A DNA stretch of 64,000 nt, taken from Aquarana catesbeiana. Lineage: Eukaryota; Chordata; Amphibia; Anura; Ranidae. Both the position numbers and the translations under genes were made by a program. Positions 23,725 to 34,788 of this stretch are shown piece after piece. The notes below the pieces were generated by a model, which saw nothing but the letters and a program-made list of their open reading frames with translations, was not told the origin of the DNA and made no database searches. How positions within the stretch are numbered: the first letter of the stretch is position 1; each line of letters begins with the position of its first letter. The DNA lies in contig NC_133328.1 of the NCBI RefSeq assembly GCF_042186555.1, positions 352,438,281 through 352,502,280 of the forward strand, given 5' to 3'.

Positions 23725-23905
23725 GTCCAAGCGGTAGGCAAAAGCATAGTCCATAAAACAGGCCAGGGTCAGTTCACGTGAAAGCAGTCCAAACGGTAGG
23801 CAGAGGCATAGTCACAAAATAGGCCACGGTCAGTTCACGTGGAAGCAGTCCATATGGTAGGCAGAGGCATAGTCAAAAAACAGGCCAGGGTCAGTTCACA
23901 TGGAA
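23725..23905. repeat. Three 61-bp tandem units inside piggyBac
   Basis: CAGTCCAAGCGGTAGGCA recurs with small changes at about 23725, 23786 and 23846. Each copy is followed by GCATAGTC and GGTCAGTTCACGTG or GGTCAGTTCACATG. It lies just downstream of the transposase stop. Confidence 0.75.
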
Positions 23906-25502
23906 TCAGTGGCATGCTTATTTGGGAAAGCATGGAAAATGGTCAGCACAGATGATGAAAATGGGGAAATGGTTAAAAATATGGGCTAATATTTTAGGGA
24001 TGTATGATAAAGTTGGAAGCATTCGCCAATGCAAAGGCCAGGTTGGGAAGGACACTGGGGACAATGGTAGCTGGTATCTTTTCTAAATCCTTTTTTGGTG
24101 CACACGCTACTTTTTTTGCCGTCTTTGGCCTGCTTCAGATGGTGGAATGCTGAAGGGGAAGTTGCTCTCATGAAGTCGGCAAACAGCCTCAGAGCGAAGG
24201 TCTTCTGGGAGGGGGTCTTTGGTGATAGATGAGGGACGTGACAACTTCTTCTATGAATTTTAGGAAGGGGGCGGGGCTTTCAATGGATTTGGTGTAGACT
24301 ACGTAGGAATTGTAAATGGCCAAATGGATGAGATAAATTGCTACCTTCTTATACCAGAATCGGGACCTCCTTATTGACAAATAGGGCTGAATCATTTGAT
24401 CATTAAAATCTACCCCCCCATGTAGAGATTATAATCTTGGACACATGTTGGCTTTTCAATGGGACCTCGTCTTCTTTGTACCTCAATTGTAGTGTCATCA
24501 TGGATGATGGACATCATGTGCACGTCCCTCTTATCCTTCCACCTCAAGGCCAGCACTTTGTTGCATCTCAATGATGCTCTTTCCCCCTTCGCAGCTTTTT
24601 GTTCGCTAAAGATTGTGGGAAGCCCTTTCTATTTTTTCTGGAGGTTCCACAGGCCAGTATTTTTGCAATGTATAAGTGTTTGAAAAGGGGCAGGCTTGTG
24701 TAAAAGTTGTCAACGTATATGTGATACCCTTTGTTCAGAAGTGGGTATGCCAGGTCCCATACAATCTTTCCAGTTGTGCCCATGTAGGCCGGGCACTCAG
24801 GGGGCTGGAGCTGGGAATCTTTTCCTTCATATATGTGGAATGCATACAAATATCCCGTGGCTCTCTCACATAGCTTGTATAACTTTACTCCGTATCTGGT
24901 CCTTTTGCTAGGAATATATTGCTTTATTCCTAGCCGGCCTGAAAAGGGTACCAGGGACTCATCGACACATATATTTTGATCGGGGACATAAAGTTCTGTA
25001 AATTGTTGGGAAAAGAAATTTATCAGTGGGTGAATCTTGTATAACTTGTTGTAATTTGGATGATTGTGGGGAGGGCACTGGGTGTTGTCGCTGAAGTGAA
25101 GAAAGCGCATTATCATCTTGTATCGGGACCTGGACATTACGGCAGAATAAATGGGCATGTTGGGGATAGGGTTGGTGGACCTATAGGCATGTCCTTCATT
25201 TTTTTGTAATCCCCATGTTTAGGGTGAGGCCCATAAACACTTTGAACTCCTCCAAATTTAGATCTCTCCACTCAAAAGGACAGGCATAGGATGATTGGGG
25301 GTTGTTGGCAATATATTGCTGAGCATATAAATTTGTCTGGTCCGCAATAAATTGCAGCATAGTGTTGGGCAAAAACATATGAAAGAAATCAATCTCTGAG
25401 AAATTGGGTGTTGGTCTGCTACCTGGCAGTGCTGTGAACGGGGGAATAATTGGTGATGCCGAGTTGGAAGGCAGCCATGTTGGGTTGGCAAGACCATCTG
25501 GC

Positions 25503-25516
25503 ATGTATGTAGAGGC
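25503..25516 (+). repeat. 14-bp target-site duplication, left, PLE1
   Basis: ATGTATGTAGAGGC, identical to 30310-30323. It lies inside the piggyBac transposase coding region. Confidence 0.9.
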
Positions 25517-26067
25517 TAAATGAAAGGGGCACCTTCAAATAACTGAGATGAAGAGCCTATATTCTACATACAGTATAACTGAAAGGAAGAATACAAATAA
25601 ATGTCTAACACTGGAAAAAATCCTTAAGTAAATTAAAATAATAACACACAAAAAAGTCCGTAAATAAAAGACTGGATAGGTCACCACTTAAAAGTGATGT
25701 ATAAACACCTTCACCAACGTAAGGCCATAAAGTCTATAAAGGATGATAAACAGCTGGTTCTTAGAGGTCCCACATATCTGTGTTGGATAGTGTATGAATG
25801 AACTAGCTCTTAGACATCACACCACAGTGTCTTAACACACATGCAATTCCCTCAGCCAGTAAAGATGGAGGCTTACCGGAGGGTTTGAACCCAAGACAGT
25901 ATATACTGTGAGGGTCAAACCGGCTTTAATTGCACAATAGCAATATTAGGGAGACATATGTTTTTATGGAGGTGATTAATCATGGGTGAGCCTTTGTTAT
26001 TCAATTCACAAAAATATATGACAATGCATGTGAGGGCGCTCCCATTACTTGGTCAAACTGATTAGGG

Positions 26068-28504
26068 ATGTTTATAGTCCTGAACGCAAAAGAGAGGACT
26101 ACGATCAAACCTCGTACATACATAACCCTTACACATATGGGAACCAGGTTTTTCGCGAGGCACCACACTCGAGAAAACGAGGCCCAGACCAAAGAGAGGG
26201 TGCAGAGGGGGGAGGAGAGTACAAAGAAGAAAAAAGGCAAAGAATATAAGAGGCCAAGGTGTCTACAATTTAAGCTCACAAACCCTTACGGAAGCTGAAC
26301 TATTTACATTAGATAAGGGACTTAAATATGCCCCCCCTAAAAAACTGGATAAGTTCCATACTTTTATGGACGTTCATAAATTTATACGTAAGGTTAACAT
26401 ACAGAGGTATCTGGTATCAAATCCAGTTCGCACTGATTACCCGGCAGCTACATCAGGAACCGTTCATTCCGGTTTATCTAATCCCTCTCTTTTCTCCCCC
26501 CCAGTCCCTATAGCTCCTGCTGTAAAAATATTTAGGGACCTTGTCTTATGCGATTTAGCCAGATTACCAATGAAACGTACCCACCATCCTCCATTGTTAA
26601 AAGGGGGTATGGAGTCTTTATGTGCACGTAGAGATCTGGTGGTCCGCCCTGCGGACAAAGGAGGGGGAATAGTGATTTTAGATAAAAGCCAATATGAAAC
26701 AGAAATGTATCGCATTTTGAGCGAACCGGATACCTACCAATTATTACCTAATAACCCCACACACAAATATAAACAAAAACTTCAGCAGCTTGTTTCAAAG
26801 GGTTATGAATTGAATATCTTGAATAAAAGAGAAAGAGACTTTTTGATCCCTACAGCACCTCGAATTCCAACTATATATTATTTGCCGAAAGTTCACAAAG
26901 ATCCAGTCTGCCCCCCTGGTAGGCCAATTGTAAGTGGTATTAATTCCATTACAGCCAGAGTAGGCAAATATATAGATTTCTTCCTACAGCCTCTAGTGAA
27001 GAAAACACCTTCTTATTTAAAAGACACTAGTTCCACAATTAGACTCCTTGAAAACGTCACGGTACAGGAGGGATATATCATGGCCACTGCTGACGTGGCA
27101 TCACTGTACACGTGCATACCACACGACAAGGGCATTGATGCTGTCCCAGGAACACTCTTTGGCGTCTTTTCAATGTGACTATCTTGTGGAGTTACTAGAG
27201 TTCGCGGCCAAACATAATTACTTTTGGTTTAATCATAATTTTTATCTCCAACAACGCGGAGTGGCTATGGGGGCGAAATTCGCACCTAGTCTCGCGAACC
27301 TATTCATGGCCAAGTGGGAGGAGGATGTCGTCTATGTCCATGGAACCAGTTCTCTGGTTTTGTGGACCAGGTACATAGACGACATCCTTCTCCTATGGAA
27401 TGGCACCATGGAGACTCTCGATGAGTTCTTCGTGAGTTTGAACACTAATGATAGAGGTATATCTTTATCTTATGAAGCTAGTGAAACGAAAATCCACTTT
27501 TTAGACCTACAGATAGAGTTAATAAACAAGCAATTCAGATTCAGCACATATTTTAAACCCACAGACCGCAACGGGTTCATCCCTGTGGACAGTTGTCACC
27601 ATGCCTCATGGCTTAATGCAGTCCCCCGGAGCCAGTTTTGCGACTCCGATGAAATTGCACAGATACAGAAGTATTTCTGGAACAAGCCAAGGTTCTAAAA
27701 TCTAGACTCATAGATAAGGGTTATGATACCGATGGCCTAGATCACGAAATTCAAAGAGCTATCAACACAGATAGAAAATCCCTACTGGAAGTTAAACCTA
27801 AGAGAGAACCCGATGGGAAATTTAGGTGGGCCATGCTGACGGCTTTTTCAACACAGCACAGACAAATTAAAAATATTATGAGAAAACACTGGGGCGTTCT
27901 CAAGCAAGACAATATCCTGGGTCCACTCATCCCAGAAGAAGCCAATGTCATCTTTAGGGGTGTACCATCATTAAAAGGTCGGTTAGCCCCTAACATCATA
28001 AATCCCCCTACCCGCCCCTCTTTCTTTCATGACTGGACTGGCTTTTTTCCTTGCAGGAAATGTGTGGTATGCCAGCATAATTCTGTTAGAACACGTAAAG
28101 TGACAGATTTCGCTTCCACGACGACGGGAAGAAGATACACTATAAAACCATTCTGCACATGCAGCACGAAATTTATAGTGTATCTCATCACCTGCCCCTG
28201 CCATAAACAATATATTGGTCGTACTACTAGGGCATTTTCGATTAGGGTGGGAGAACACATCGCCCTACTTAAAAGTAGAGACCCCAAACATACGGTCCCG
28301 AGACATTACAAAGAATTCCATGGTGGAAATCCTGACGGTTCACAGTTTGTCATTATTGACAAATATATACCACCATGGAGAGGAGGTGCCAAAACAAGGG
28401 GGGTATCTCGCTTGGAGATGTTTTGGGCACACGAACTGCAGACTTTTGCCCCTATTGGGCTTAATGTAGAGATTGATGTCAACGCTTTTTTAGACGAATC
28501 ATAG
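26068..28504 (+). pseudogene. PLE1 polyprotein: reverse transcriptase plus GIY-YIG endonuclease, frameshifted
   Basis: The order is a basic N-terminal stretch (KERVQRGEESTKKKKGKEYK), then the PLE N-terminal motif VYNLSSQTLTEAEL (near 26260) in a shifted frame. The RT has RPADKGGGIVILDK (near 26645), YLPKVHKDP (near 26880), GRPIVSGINS, ATADVASLYTCIP (near 27083), RGVAMGAKFAPSLANL (near 27257) and the catalytic YIDD at 27372-27383. Next comes a linker with IMRKHWGVLKQD and a Cys cluster CRKCVVCQ...CTC (28050-28160). The GIY-YIG nuclease follows (YLITCPCHKQYIGRTTRAF, 28180-28240) and the frame ends at 28504. Frames change near 26260, 27140 and 27630. All domains of a complete GIY-YIG-bearing PLE are present, so this was an autonomous copy before decay. 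Confidence 0.9.
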
Positions 28505-29160
28505 GGTGTACAGTTTTTGTCTTTACGACTTAAGATTTACTGGCACATCTATAGGTTGATTTTTGAATTTGTTTTGTATGGGATAGCAACTACAGATGCA
28601 AATTATTTATAATCATGTGAATCCAGTTCATCGAATTCCTTTTATTGAACATGACATATGGGTTTTATACACATGCACCTCCATGCATTTACCTGTGCCT
28701 ATAGATTTTACACACATCTAGGTTCTACCAGGTGTCTATGATTCTGTGCACGCGATATATAGAATACACATTTGCTCATATGGAGAAACATCTATGCTGA
28801 TAATTTTTTAATGAATTTTTTAATCAGTTTGACCAAGTAATGGGAGCGCTCTCACATGCATTGTCATATATTTTTGTGAATTGAATAACAAAGGCTCACC
28901 CATGATTAATCACCTCCATAAAAACATATGTTTTCGTATTAACAATTGTGTTGATATCTTCCTTATTGTGTCGAGTTGTTTCTACTGACTGCAGGATACA
29001 TGGGGGATTAGGTATTTCCGGCTGTTCCATTTAAACTGGAACGCAAGCCATCTAACATTGTAGCTATCTCTGAATTGCCATTACAGCGAAAGCTTCCGGC
29101 CATCCATTGCTGGAACGCAAGCTACGAGATCTATCGGAGTACACTTCCGCTTTCGCGTCA

Positions 29161-29168
29161 TGACGTCA
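29161..29168. promoter_or_regulatory. CRE-type palindrome TGACGTCA in PLE1
   Basis: A perfect cAMP-response-element palindrome in a CpG-rich stretch upstream of the GAAACGCGTC motif. Equivalent sites occur in PLE2 (both arms), PLE5 and the 3.2-4.6 kb remnant, so it is likely part of the PLE promoter region. Function is inferred. Confidence 0.5.
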
Positions 29169-29504
29169 CAGCGTCATGTCGCGAGACCTGCCGAGATCTA
29201 CCTCCGCACATAGTGGGTGACTTTCTATTTTTTGTGAACCGCAAATACAAGCGGTTACACAATCTAAGATCACTTTTGCTACATTACATAAATCGGAAAC
29301 TTATGCATTATCAGATACATGGGGAACACCAGGCCACAACACTGGGAGGTGGAACACACAGCACACCTACTAAATCGAGGCTTGGAACGCACGTGGGTCC
29401 GCCATCTTGAGGAACCCGGAAGTGCTAATTTACGGAATTGGATGGGCTGGAGTCACATCAAGGGGATCACAGCACCTATATTATGGAGTCAGGCTGCAGT
29501 GGAG

Positions 29505-29550
29505 GGTACCCCAGGACGAAGTCTTTTCAGACGAAACGCGTCGGGAGGAC
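29505..29550 (+). ncRNA. Hammerhead-ribozyme-like relic in PLE1
   Basis: The sequence contains GGACGA, then a possible stem II (GTCT, loop, AGAC), then GAAACGCGTC. This echoes the type I hammerhead order CUGANGA, stem II, GAAA known from PLE terminal repeats. The first two core bases (C and U of CUGANGA) do not match, so activity is unlikely. The similarity is by eye only. Confidence 0.35.
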
Positions 29551-30309
29551 TCCACTGCCGCCTTCTTTTATGTACAAGCGCTTTTTATCATCTTAATCAT
29601 GTAAGTGTATTTCTTCTTTTTAATAAAATTACGGTTTCTACGGTATCACACTATGTGGCCCCTTTTTATATCTTTTATGAGCCATATGTGAGGAGATCCA
29701 TTGTTCCATTTGGAGAAGATACGCGGTCAGAAACCCTTTGCGATCACTTCAGGCTGTCAAGGTCTCCCTAATATTGCTATTGTGCAATTAAAGCCGGTTT
29801 GACCCTCACAGTATATACTGTCTTGGGTTCAAACCCTCCGGTAAGCCTCCATCTTTACTGGCTGAGGGAATTGCATGTGTGTTAAGACACTGTGGTGTGA
29901 TGTCTAAGAGCTAGTTCATTCATACACTATCCAACACAGATATGTGGGACCTCTAAGAACCAGCTGTTTATCATCCTTTATAGACTTTATGGCCTTACGT
30001 TGGTGAAGGTGTTTATACATCACTTTTAAGTGGTGACCTATCCAGTCTTTTATTTACGGACTTTTTTATGTGTTATTATTTTAATTTACTTAAGGATTTT
30101 TTCCAGTGTTAGACATTTATTTGTATTCTTCCTTTCAGTTATACTGTATGTAGAATATAGGCTCTTCATCTCAGTTATTTGAAGGTGCCCCTTTCATTTA
30201 GCGCTACACGTTTTGGTTTTTATTTTGATGTGTTTGGCAATTACTCTATTTGCAGTGTTAGCGGCTTACCATTTTGAGCAAGTGCATAGTTTACTATTGA
30301 TGTGGTTTT

Positions 30310-30323
30310 ATGTATGTAGAGGC
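30310..30323 (+). repeat. 14-bp target-site duplication, right, PLE1
   Basis: ATGTATGTAGAGGC, identical to 25503-25516. Confidence 0.9.
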
Positions 30324-30769
30324 CCTGGCTCTTGGGGGGTGTGACACTCCAGTAGTTGGATTGGAATTTCCTGTGCTGGTACTCAGGCGTGATGTGGCAG
30401 GACTGGTACTGGGTCTGGGCATTTGTTCCTGGTGCCTATCGCCGGTGGCAGCGCTGGTACTGGGTATTTGTTCCCGGGGCCTAACACTGGTGGCAGCACT
30501 GGTACTGGGCCTGGAAATTTGTTCCTGGGGCGTATTGGTGGTGGCAGCGCTGGTACTGGGCCTGGGAATATAATCCTGGTTTCCAGAGTGCCGTGCCCTT
30601 TTGGGAGGGACCCATTCTTCCTCTGAATCATTTGCTAATTCACTGGTTCAAATGCCGAATTTGATTCAGAATCAGAATTGGAATCTGTGAGAACTTCCTG
30701 TTGCTCTCATCAGTCATGGAGAGGATCTGGAATGCCTCCTCACTGCTGTATACTCTTTTGGACATGACG

Positions 30770-31370
30770 CGGTGTGACAAGTGGCAGGTGACGGTCACTG
30801 ATGGGCTGTGCGATGGGTGGCAGCTGACGTTCACTGATCGGTGATGACAGTGTGACAGGCAATGGTCACTGATGGGTGACAGTCCATGGACATTGATGGG
30901 TGACGGGTGATGGCTGGCGGTCACTAAAGGGTGACAGGTGATCGGTGATGGCTGACGGTCACTGATGGGTGACAGGTGATAGGTAACGGGTGATGGCTGG
31001 CGGTCACTGATGGGTGATGACTGGCGGTCACTGATGGGTGACGGGTGATGGCTGGCGGTCACTGATGGGTGATGGGTGATGGCTGGCAGTCGCTGATGGG
31101 TGACGGCTGGTGGTCACTGATGGGTGATGGGTGATGGCTGGCGGTCACTGATGGGTGATGGGTGATGGCTGGCGGTCACTGATGGGTGATGGGTGATGGC
31201 TGGCGGTCACTAATGGGTGACGGGTGATGGCTGATGGGTGACGGGTGACAGGTACACCGCTGACGGTCACTGATTTGTGATGGGTGACAGGTGCACCACT
31301 GATGGTCACTGATGGGTGACCGGTGCACCACTGACGGTCACTGATGGCAGTCCCTTATGTGACAGGTGCA
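30770..31370. repeat. Minisatellite of TGGCGGTCACTGATGGGTGA-type units
   Basis: About 600 bp of irregular repeats built from GGGTGATGGCTGGCGGTCACT and GATGGGTGAYGGGTG, with a clear 31-bp phase at 31100-31210. It lies upstream of the piggyBac transposase start, within the element. Confidence 0.85.
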
Positions 31371-31684
31371 CTTTATTGGGTGACTGTGGCCTTCATCACA
31401 GCCGGTCACGTGGTAAACAGCCATGTCCAATAGCTGTTCACCCCCCTCGGTGGCGAGCGGTGTCTCCGTGACACACCGCCACCGAAGGTACAGGGATGCG
31501 CGCACAGGATCGCGTGCATTGCCTGTTTCAATGGGAGGCCGTCATATGATGCCCTCCCGCAACGAGAGCCACGCCGCCTGGCCGTCAATTGACAGCCGGC
31601 GGTCGGCAAGCAGTTAAACTTATGAGAGATGGTTATTTCTTCATCATAATTACAACAAAGCCTTATGTAATCATAAACATTACC

Positions 31685-32844
31685 CACGCTGTTTCTTTGC
31701 AAATACTCTTAAAAAAAGAAAGGAGTAATGATTGCCATAAGTGCATCAGTAAATTTCTTGCTACATCATAGCGAAGCCGATGAAGATGGCAGATATCTAA
31801 TCCTCTCAGCTACAACTGACAACCGCCCCCTCACTATTGTAAACATATATGCACTCAATACAGCCCAGAAAAAGTTCTACACAATCCTGCTCTCCAAATT
31901 ATCCCCGTACAGAACTGCACCTTTAATTCTGTGTGGAGACTGTAATGATATTGTTGACCCCTGCACTTGATACATCCAACCCAATGAAATGCAGACCTTT
32001 AGCACTCTCTGCCCTACTTAAGAGAGAAGATTTGTATGATTCCTGGAGGTGCTTGCATGATCTGCAAAGAGACTATACCTACTCTTCCTCCCATCAATCT
32101 TACTCTCAGATTGATTTATTCATCACAGATAAACATTTGTTACAATCCATAACTGAAGCTTGTATAGGAATAATCACTTGATCTGATCATGCACCAGTCT
32201 CGATCAAATTATCTGCCCTTAACCACTCACCCAGACACACAGTCTGCAGATTAAACACCTCCCTTCTTAACATCTCCTTATTTGAGCCACAAATACAATC
32301 CGAGATTGAGAATTACTTCCTAAACAATGAGAATTCTGTAGCTGATTGTGCCGTAACTTGGGATGCTCACAAGGCTTGTCTACGAGGTCTTTTTATTAAA
32401 ACTTATATGCCAGGAAAACTAATTCTTCCATCACATAATCCCTGTTAAAAAAGATTTGCAATCTAGAACTTGCAAACAAAAAATGTCCTATTGCTACTAT
32501 CTATACGAAACTTCAAAACCTTAGATATCAGTTCAGTGAACATCCCCGAGCTAAATTTGATTATTACATTAAACATCTTAGATTACAATCTTACACCTTG
32601 CCCAACAAACCAGTAGCCTTCTTGGCTAAACAAATTAAAAGACAATTCTCCAACAAGAAAATGTAATTCCTTACAAACTCCTTTCAAACGTCTAAGTAAC
32701 CCACTCGATATTGCCAATGAGTTTAGTAGCTTCTATGCCAAACTCTATAACCTTGCAGAAACATACCATTTGACCTCCCCTAGTCAATAAGACATTGCAA
32801 GTGTCTTAGCGACTACTCACCTCCCCTCCATCTCCTTTGAACAG
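31685..32844 (+). pseudogene. LINE A ORF2, second segment (endonuclease to RT start)
   Basis: Reading resumes with FFANTLKKRK, then GVMIAISASVNF after a 1-base loss near 31727. It continues through TIVNIYALN and LILCGDCNDIVD (the family GDFN-type motif, near 31935), SQIDLFITD (near 32105), a stop at 32179-32181 next to the SDHAPVS region, and on to the linker (EFSSFYAKLYNL, near 32720). It ends at the PLE2 duplication (SISFEQ). Several stops and shifts are present. Confidence 0.8.
32830..32844 (+). repeat. 15-bp target-site duplication, left, PLE2
   Basis: ATCTCCTTTGAACAG, identical to 36797-36811. It encodes ISFEQ of LINE A ORF2 on both sides. Confidence 0.92.
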
Positions 32845-33976
32845 TAAGACAAGTAAAAGAAGGCGCAATACAAAATACCTTATATACCATTGCCTATGTA
32901 CACAAGGGCAGGGTCCATACAAACATATATATATAACATATATATGGATGAAGTAAAAAGTCATTCAAGGCAGCCGCCAGAGAGAACCAAAAAGCCAGGT
33001 CCAATGTGCTAGAGAAAAACAAGGAAGAGGGGCGCCACTGAATATGTATCAAATTGAATTTATTATTAAAAAAACAATAGCCACTCACACGTAAGACTGA
33101 AGTATAGATCTCAGGTACATCTCATTACACAAGACGGAGGACTACAAGTGGCAACAAGTCCGGATGCACTGACATCACCTCTCATAGGCTGATGATGAGC
33201 TGCACTGAGCCAATGTTGTGGTCCATAAACACACCAAATACAGGAGAGCAGGGGAGCCATCTAGGGTGGTGCTGGTTCCAGGAAAGGAAGGTGAGGGCGT
33301 CCAGGCTGGTACTACTGTGTATAGCGGTGAGTCCCAATGTCTCGTCCGGCATCCATGATGGAGAAGAAGCACGGCCGTGTGATCGGAGCCAGAACGAGGC
33401 TTGGATCGCAAACACAGTGGCGCCGAGCTGTGACGTCACTCCTGTGCGACGCGTTTCCGAGATAGCTCGCTATCGATGGAGGAGATAGCGGCACTCCTTT
33501 ATCAAGCATAGGGGAGTGATACTAGACTGGGATATTATATAGTCCATCAGGGGAAGGGGCCAGAATGAGAAGCATTAAATACACATTAATAAAAAACAAA
33601 TGAAACACCAAGCGGACATATAGTAAAATAAAAAAGACGTTAAAAAACACAGAAGTCAAAAGGTTCTATGAAACAATAAATATTAACAGGGACTAATCGT
33701 AAGGATGACAGCAGATATTACTGCATACATAATTTAAATGAGACCAAAGGAAGCATTGGCCCTAGGAGTGAAGATATGTGGTATCAAATTAAAGATGTAG
33801 GATGAGAAGTGATATCAAATAAAAGATGTTGGATGAGAAAGCTCATATGAAGTGTGTAATTATTTTGAATAAAAATTATTTGTTAGAAAAAGGTATATTA
33901 TGGTTATGAAAAAAACATCCCTAGCCCGGGAGTAAATGAATGTCAGTAGTAATATAATGGTATAGTCTGTAAATTA

Positions 33977-34002
33977 ATAATAATAATAATAATAATAATA
34001 GG
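33977..34002 (+). repeat. (TAA)n microsatellite in the PLE2 left arm
   Basis: About eight ATA/TAA units, mirrored as TTA units at about 35810-35833 in the right arm. Confidence 0.9.
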
Positions 34003-34037
34003 TAATGAATGATAATAATAAATGTGTTATATGTATT

Positions 34038-34633
34038 CTAAACTCCAGAAGTATTGGGACTATAAAAGTAAATAGAAGAAGAATTAGGCTGGACACTAGA
34101 GATGGAATCAGCATTAACTACAGTGAGTTTGAGGGTTTTAGCTTGAAAGAATCTCTTGAGAGTAAGGTTACGAATGTACCTATTGAGATCTTTAAACAAC
34201 AGGAAAGGGTTTGGTTTATTAATAGGGGCAAAATTCAGTCCTCTGCTAAGGAGACTGATGTCTGCAGTAGAGAGTATTCGAGAGGATAAATTAAAGATCT
34301 TTATAGTTTCCGGAACTTCAGTTGGTAGCTTTCTGGACTTGTTTCGTCCCCCTCTGCAACCTCTCCGGTGAACTTTCTTTTTCCTGGGTTTGTCCGAGGG
34401 GGGCTGTGAACTAAAAAAGGACAATCAGTAGACGGGGGGGAACTTGAGATGTTAATGAGATTGGTAAGTGGAGGAGGGAGAGACGTATGAGGGGGGACGG
34501 AAGGATGAACAATAGAGGAATGAGGGATATCATTAGGATCAAATCCAGAGGAGTGCATGGTACTCAATGGACCATCAGTATTTATTGGTCGAGTATCCAT
34601 TATCTCTACGTTGGCCATCTCCAGCATGGACAT
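34038..34633 (-). pseudogene. PLE2 ORF, N-terminal part (minus strand)
   Basis: Two overlapping minus-strand frames (34633-34301 and 34424-34038) carry an acidic/Pro-Ser-rich stretch, a basic stretch (KPRKKKVHRRGCRGGRNKSR), and the PLE N-terminal motif IFNLSSRILSTADISLLSRG followed by LNRYIRNLTLKRFF. This parallels VYNLSSQTLTEAEL of PLE1. The frame then runs directly into 3' non-coding sequence at a point marked CTTTTATAG; the RT that should follow is missing. The piece faces away from the GIY-YIG piece. Confidence 0.7.
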
Positions 34634-34788
34634 GCGGGATGGGTCAACCGAGACATTGGGCTCAACGTCATGAGATGTGACTGTAGGCCCAGTATCAGAG
34701 ACAAGACTAGATACGCAAGAGACCCAAAAAAAGCTAAATTGACCACTCCACGCGATTCATCACCACCTTCCATTTTCAATATAGGAAA

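Larger units (their letters stand above)
28930..29761 (+). other. Candidate intron in the PLE1 3' region (832 bp, GT...AG)
   Basis: The inverted left copy of PLE1 reads straight from ACATAT to GTCTCCCTAATATTG (around 25945-25956, opposite strand), whereas the right copy has 832 extra bases between these points. The extra segment begins GTTTTCGTAT and ends CTGTCAAG, so its edges are GT and AG on the element's sense strand. It contains the TGACGTCA site and the GAAACGCGTC motif. Splice-site strength looks modest and there is a 2-base ambiguity at the junction, so deletion or template switching is also possible. Confidence 0.45.
25517..30309 (+). mobile_element. Penelope-like retroelement PLE1 with inverted terminal copy
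   Basis: The element is bounded by 14-bp duplications. From left to right it has an inverted copy of its own 3' region (25517-26065, opposite strand); an ORF with RT and GIY-YIG domains (26068-28504); and a 3' region (28505-30198) whose parts 28825-28929 and 29762-30198 match the left inverted copy. A unique tail of about 111 bp (30199-30309) begins GCGCTACACG. The 3' region contains a TGACGTCA site (29161-29168) and a GACGAAACGCGTCGG motif (29530-29545). PLEs prime reverse transcription at nicks made by their own machinery, and complex inverted or tandem ends are usual. Confidence 0.9.
23986..30765 (-). pseudogene. piggyBac transposase, broken and split by PLE1
   Basis: piggyBac transposases cut and rejoin DNA at TTAA sites with a DDD catalytic core. 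The coding parts are 30765-30324 and 25502-23986 (minus), about 1.96 kb in total, close to the family size of about 590-650 residues. The N-terminus MSKRVYSSEEAFQIL fits the family start. A Pro-rich tandem repeat (RNKFPGPVPVLPP-type) follows at 30570-30390. The core then shows FEWRDLNLEEFKVFMGL, the first catalytic Asp in CVDESLVPFSG (near 24960), the second in IYVDNFYTS (near 24710), and the third in GGVDFNDQM (near 24405). The tail has a Cys-rich finger (CTKKGF...CPQCPSQPGLC, 24020-24100). Frames shift near 25200, 24570 and 24190, and there are stops in the N-terminal repeat. PLE1 interrupts the linker between the N-terminus and the core. Confidence 0.85.
21167..31617 (-). mobile_element. 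piggyBac element with a broken transposase, split by PLE1
   Basis: The ends are TTAACCACTTC (TTAA 21167-21170) and GGCAAGCAGTTAA (TTAA 31614-31617), the TTAA duplication expected of piggyBac. Without PLE1 the element is about 5.6 kb. Its minus-strand transposase spans 23986-30765. The region downstream of the transposase gene holds four tandem units of 340-400 bp (about 21839-23110) and 61-bp repeats (about 23725-23905). The region upstream holds a 31-bp-type minisatellite (about 30770-31370). The long subterminal repeats make it larger than the 2.5 kb insect prototype. Confidence 0.85.
17846..31684. mobile_element. 13.8 kb block interrupting LINE A ORF2, of uncertain origin, containing piggyBac and PLE1
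   Basis: LINE A ORF2 is interrupted between about 17845 and 31685. The block holds tandem repeats, a hairpin pair, a MITE (18821-19670) and the piggyBac element. A possible outer terminal inverted repeat exists: GGTATTTATGATTG at 17866-17879 (also at 17830-17843) against TAATCATAAACATTACC at 31668-31684. It is imperfect and no duplication is visible, so the nature of the outermost element is unknown. The borders may be off by 50 bases or so. Confidence 0.4.

Noticed and set aside
29505..29550. Active hammerhead ribozyme
   Set aside because: The CUGANGA core is not intact in either PLE1 or PLE2; kept only as a relic.
30640..31062. 140-codon minus-strand frame with SPISDRQ repeats fused to the transposase start
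   Set aside because: The repeats are the minisatellite upstream of the transposase Met at 30765; only MSKRVYSSEEAF onward looks like protein.
33175..33509. Matching open frames in 33175-33509 and 36299-36633
   Set aside because: They are the two arms of the PLE2 palindrome read on opposite strands; no conserved domain.
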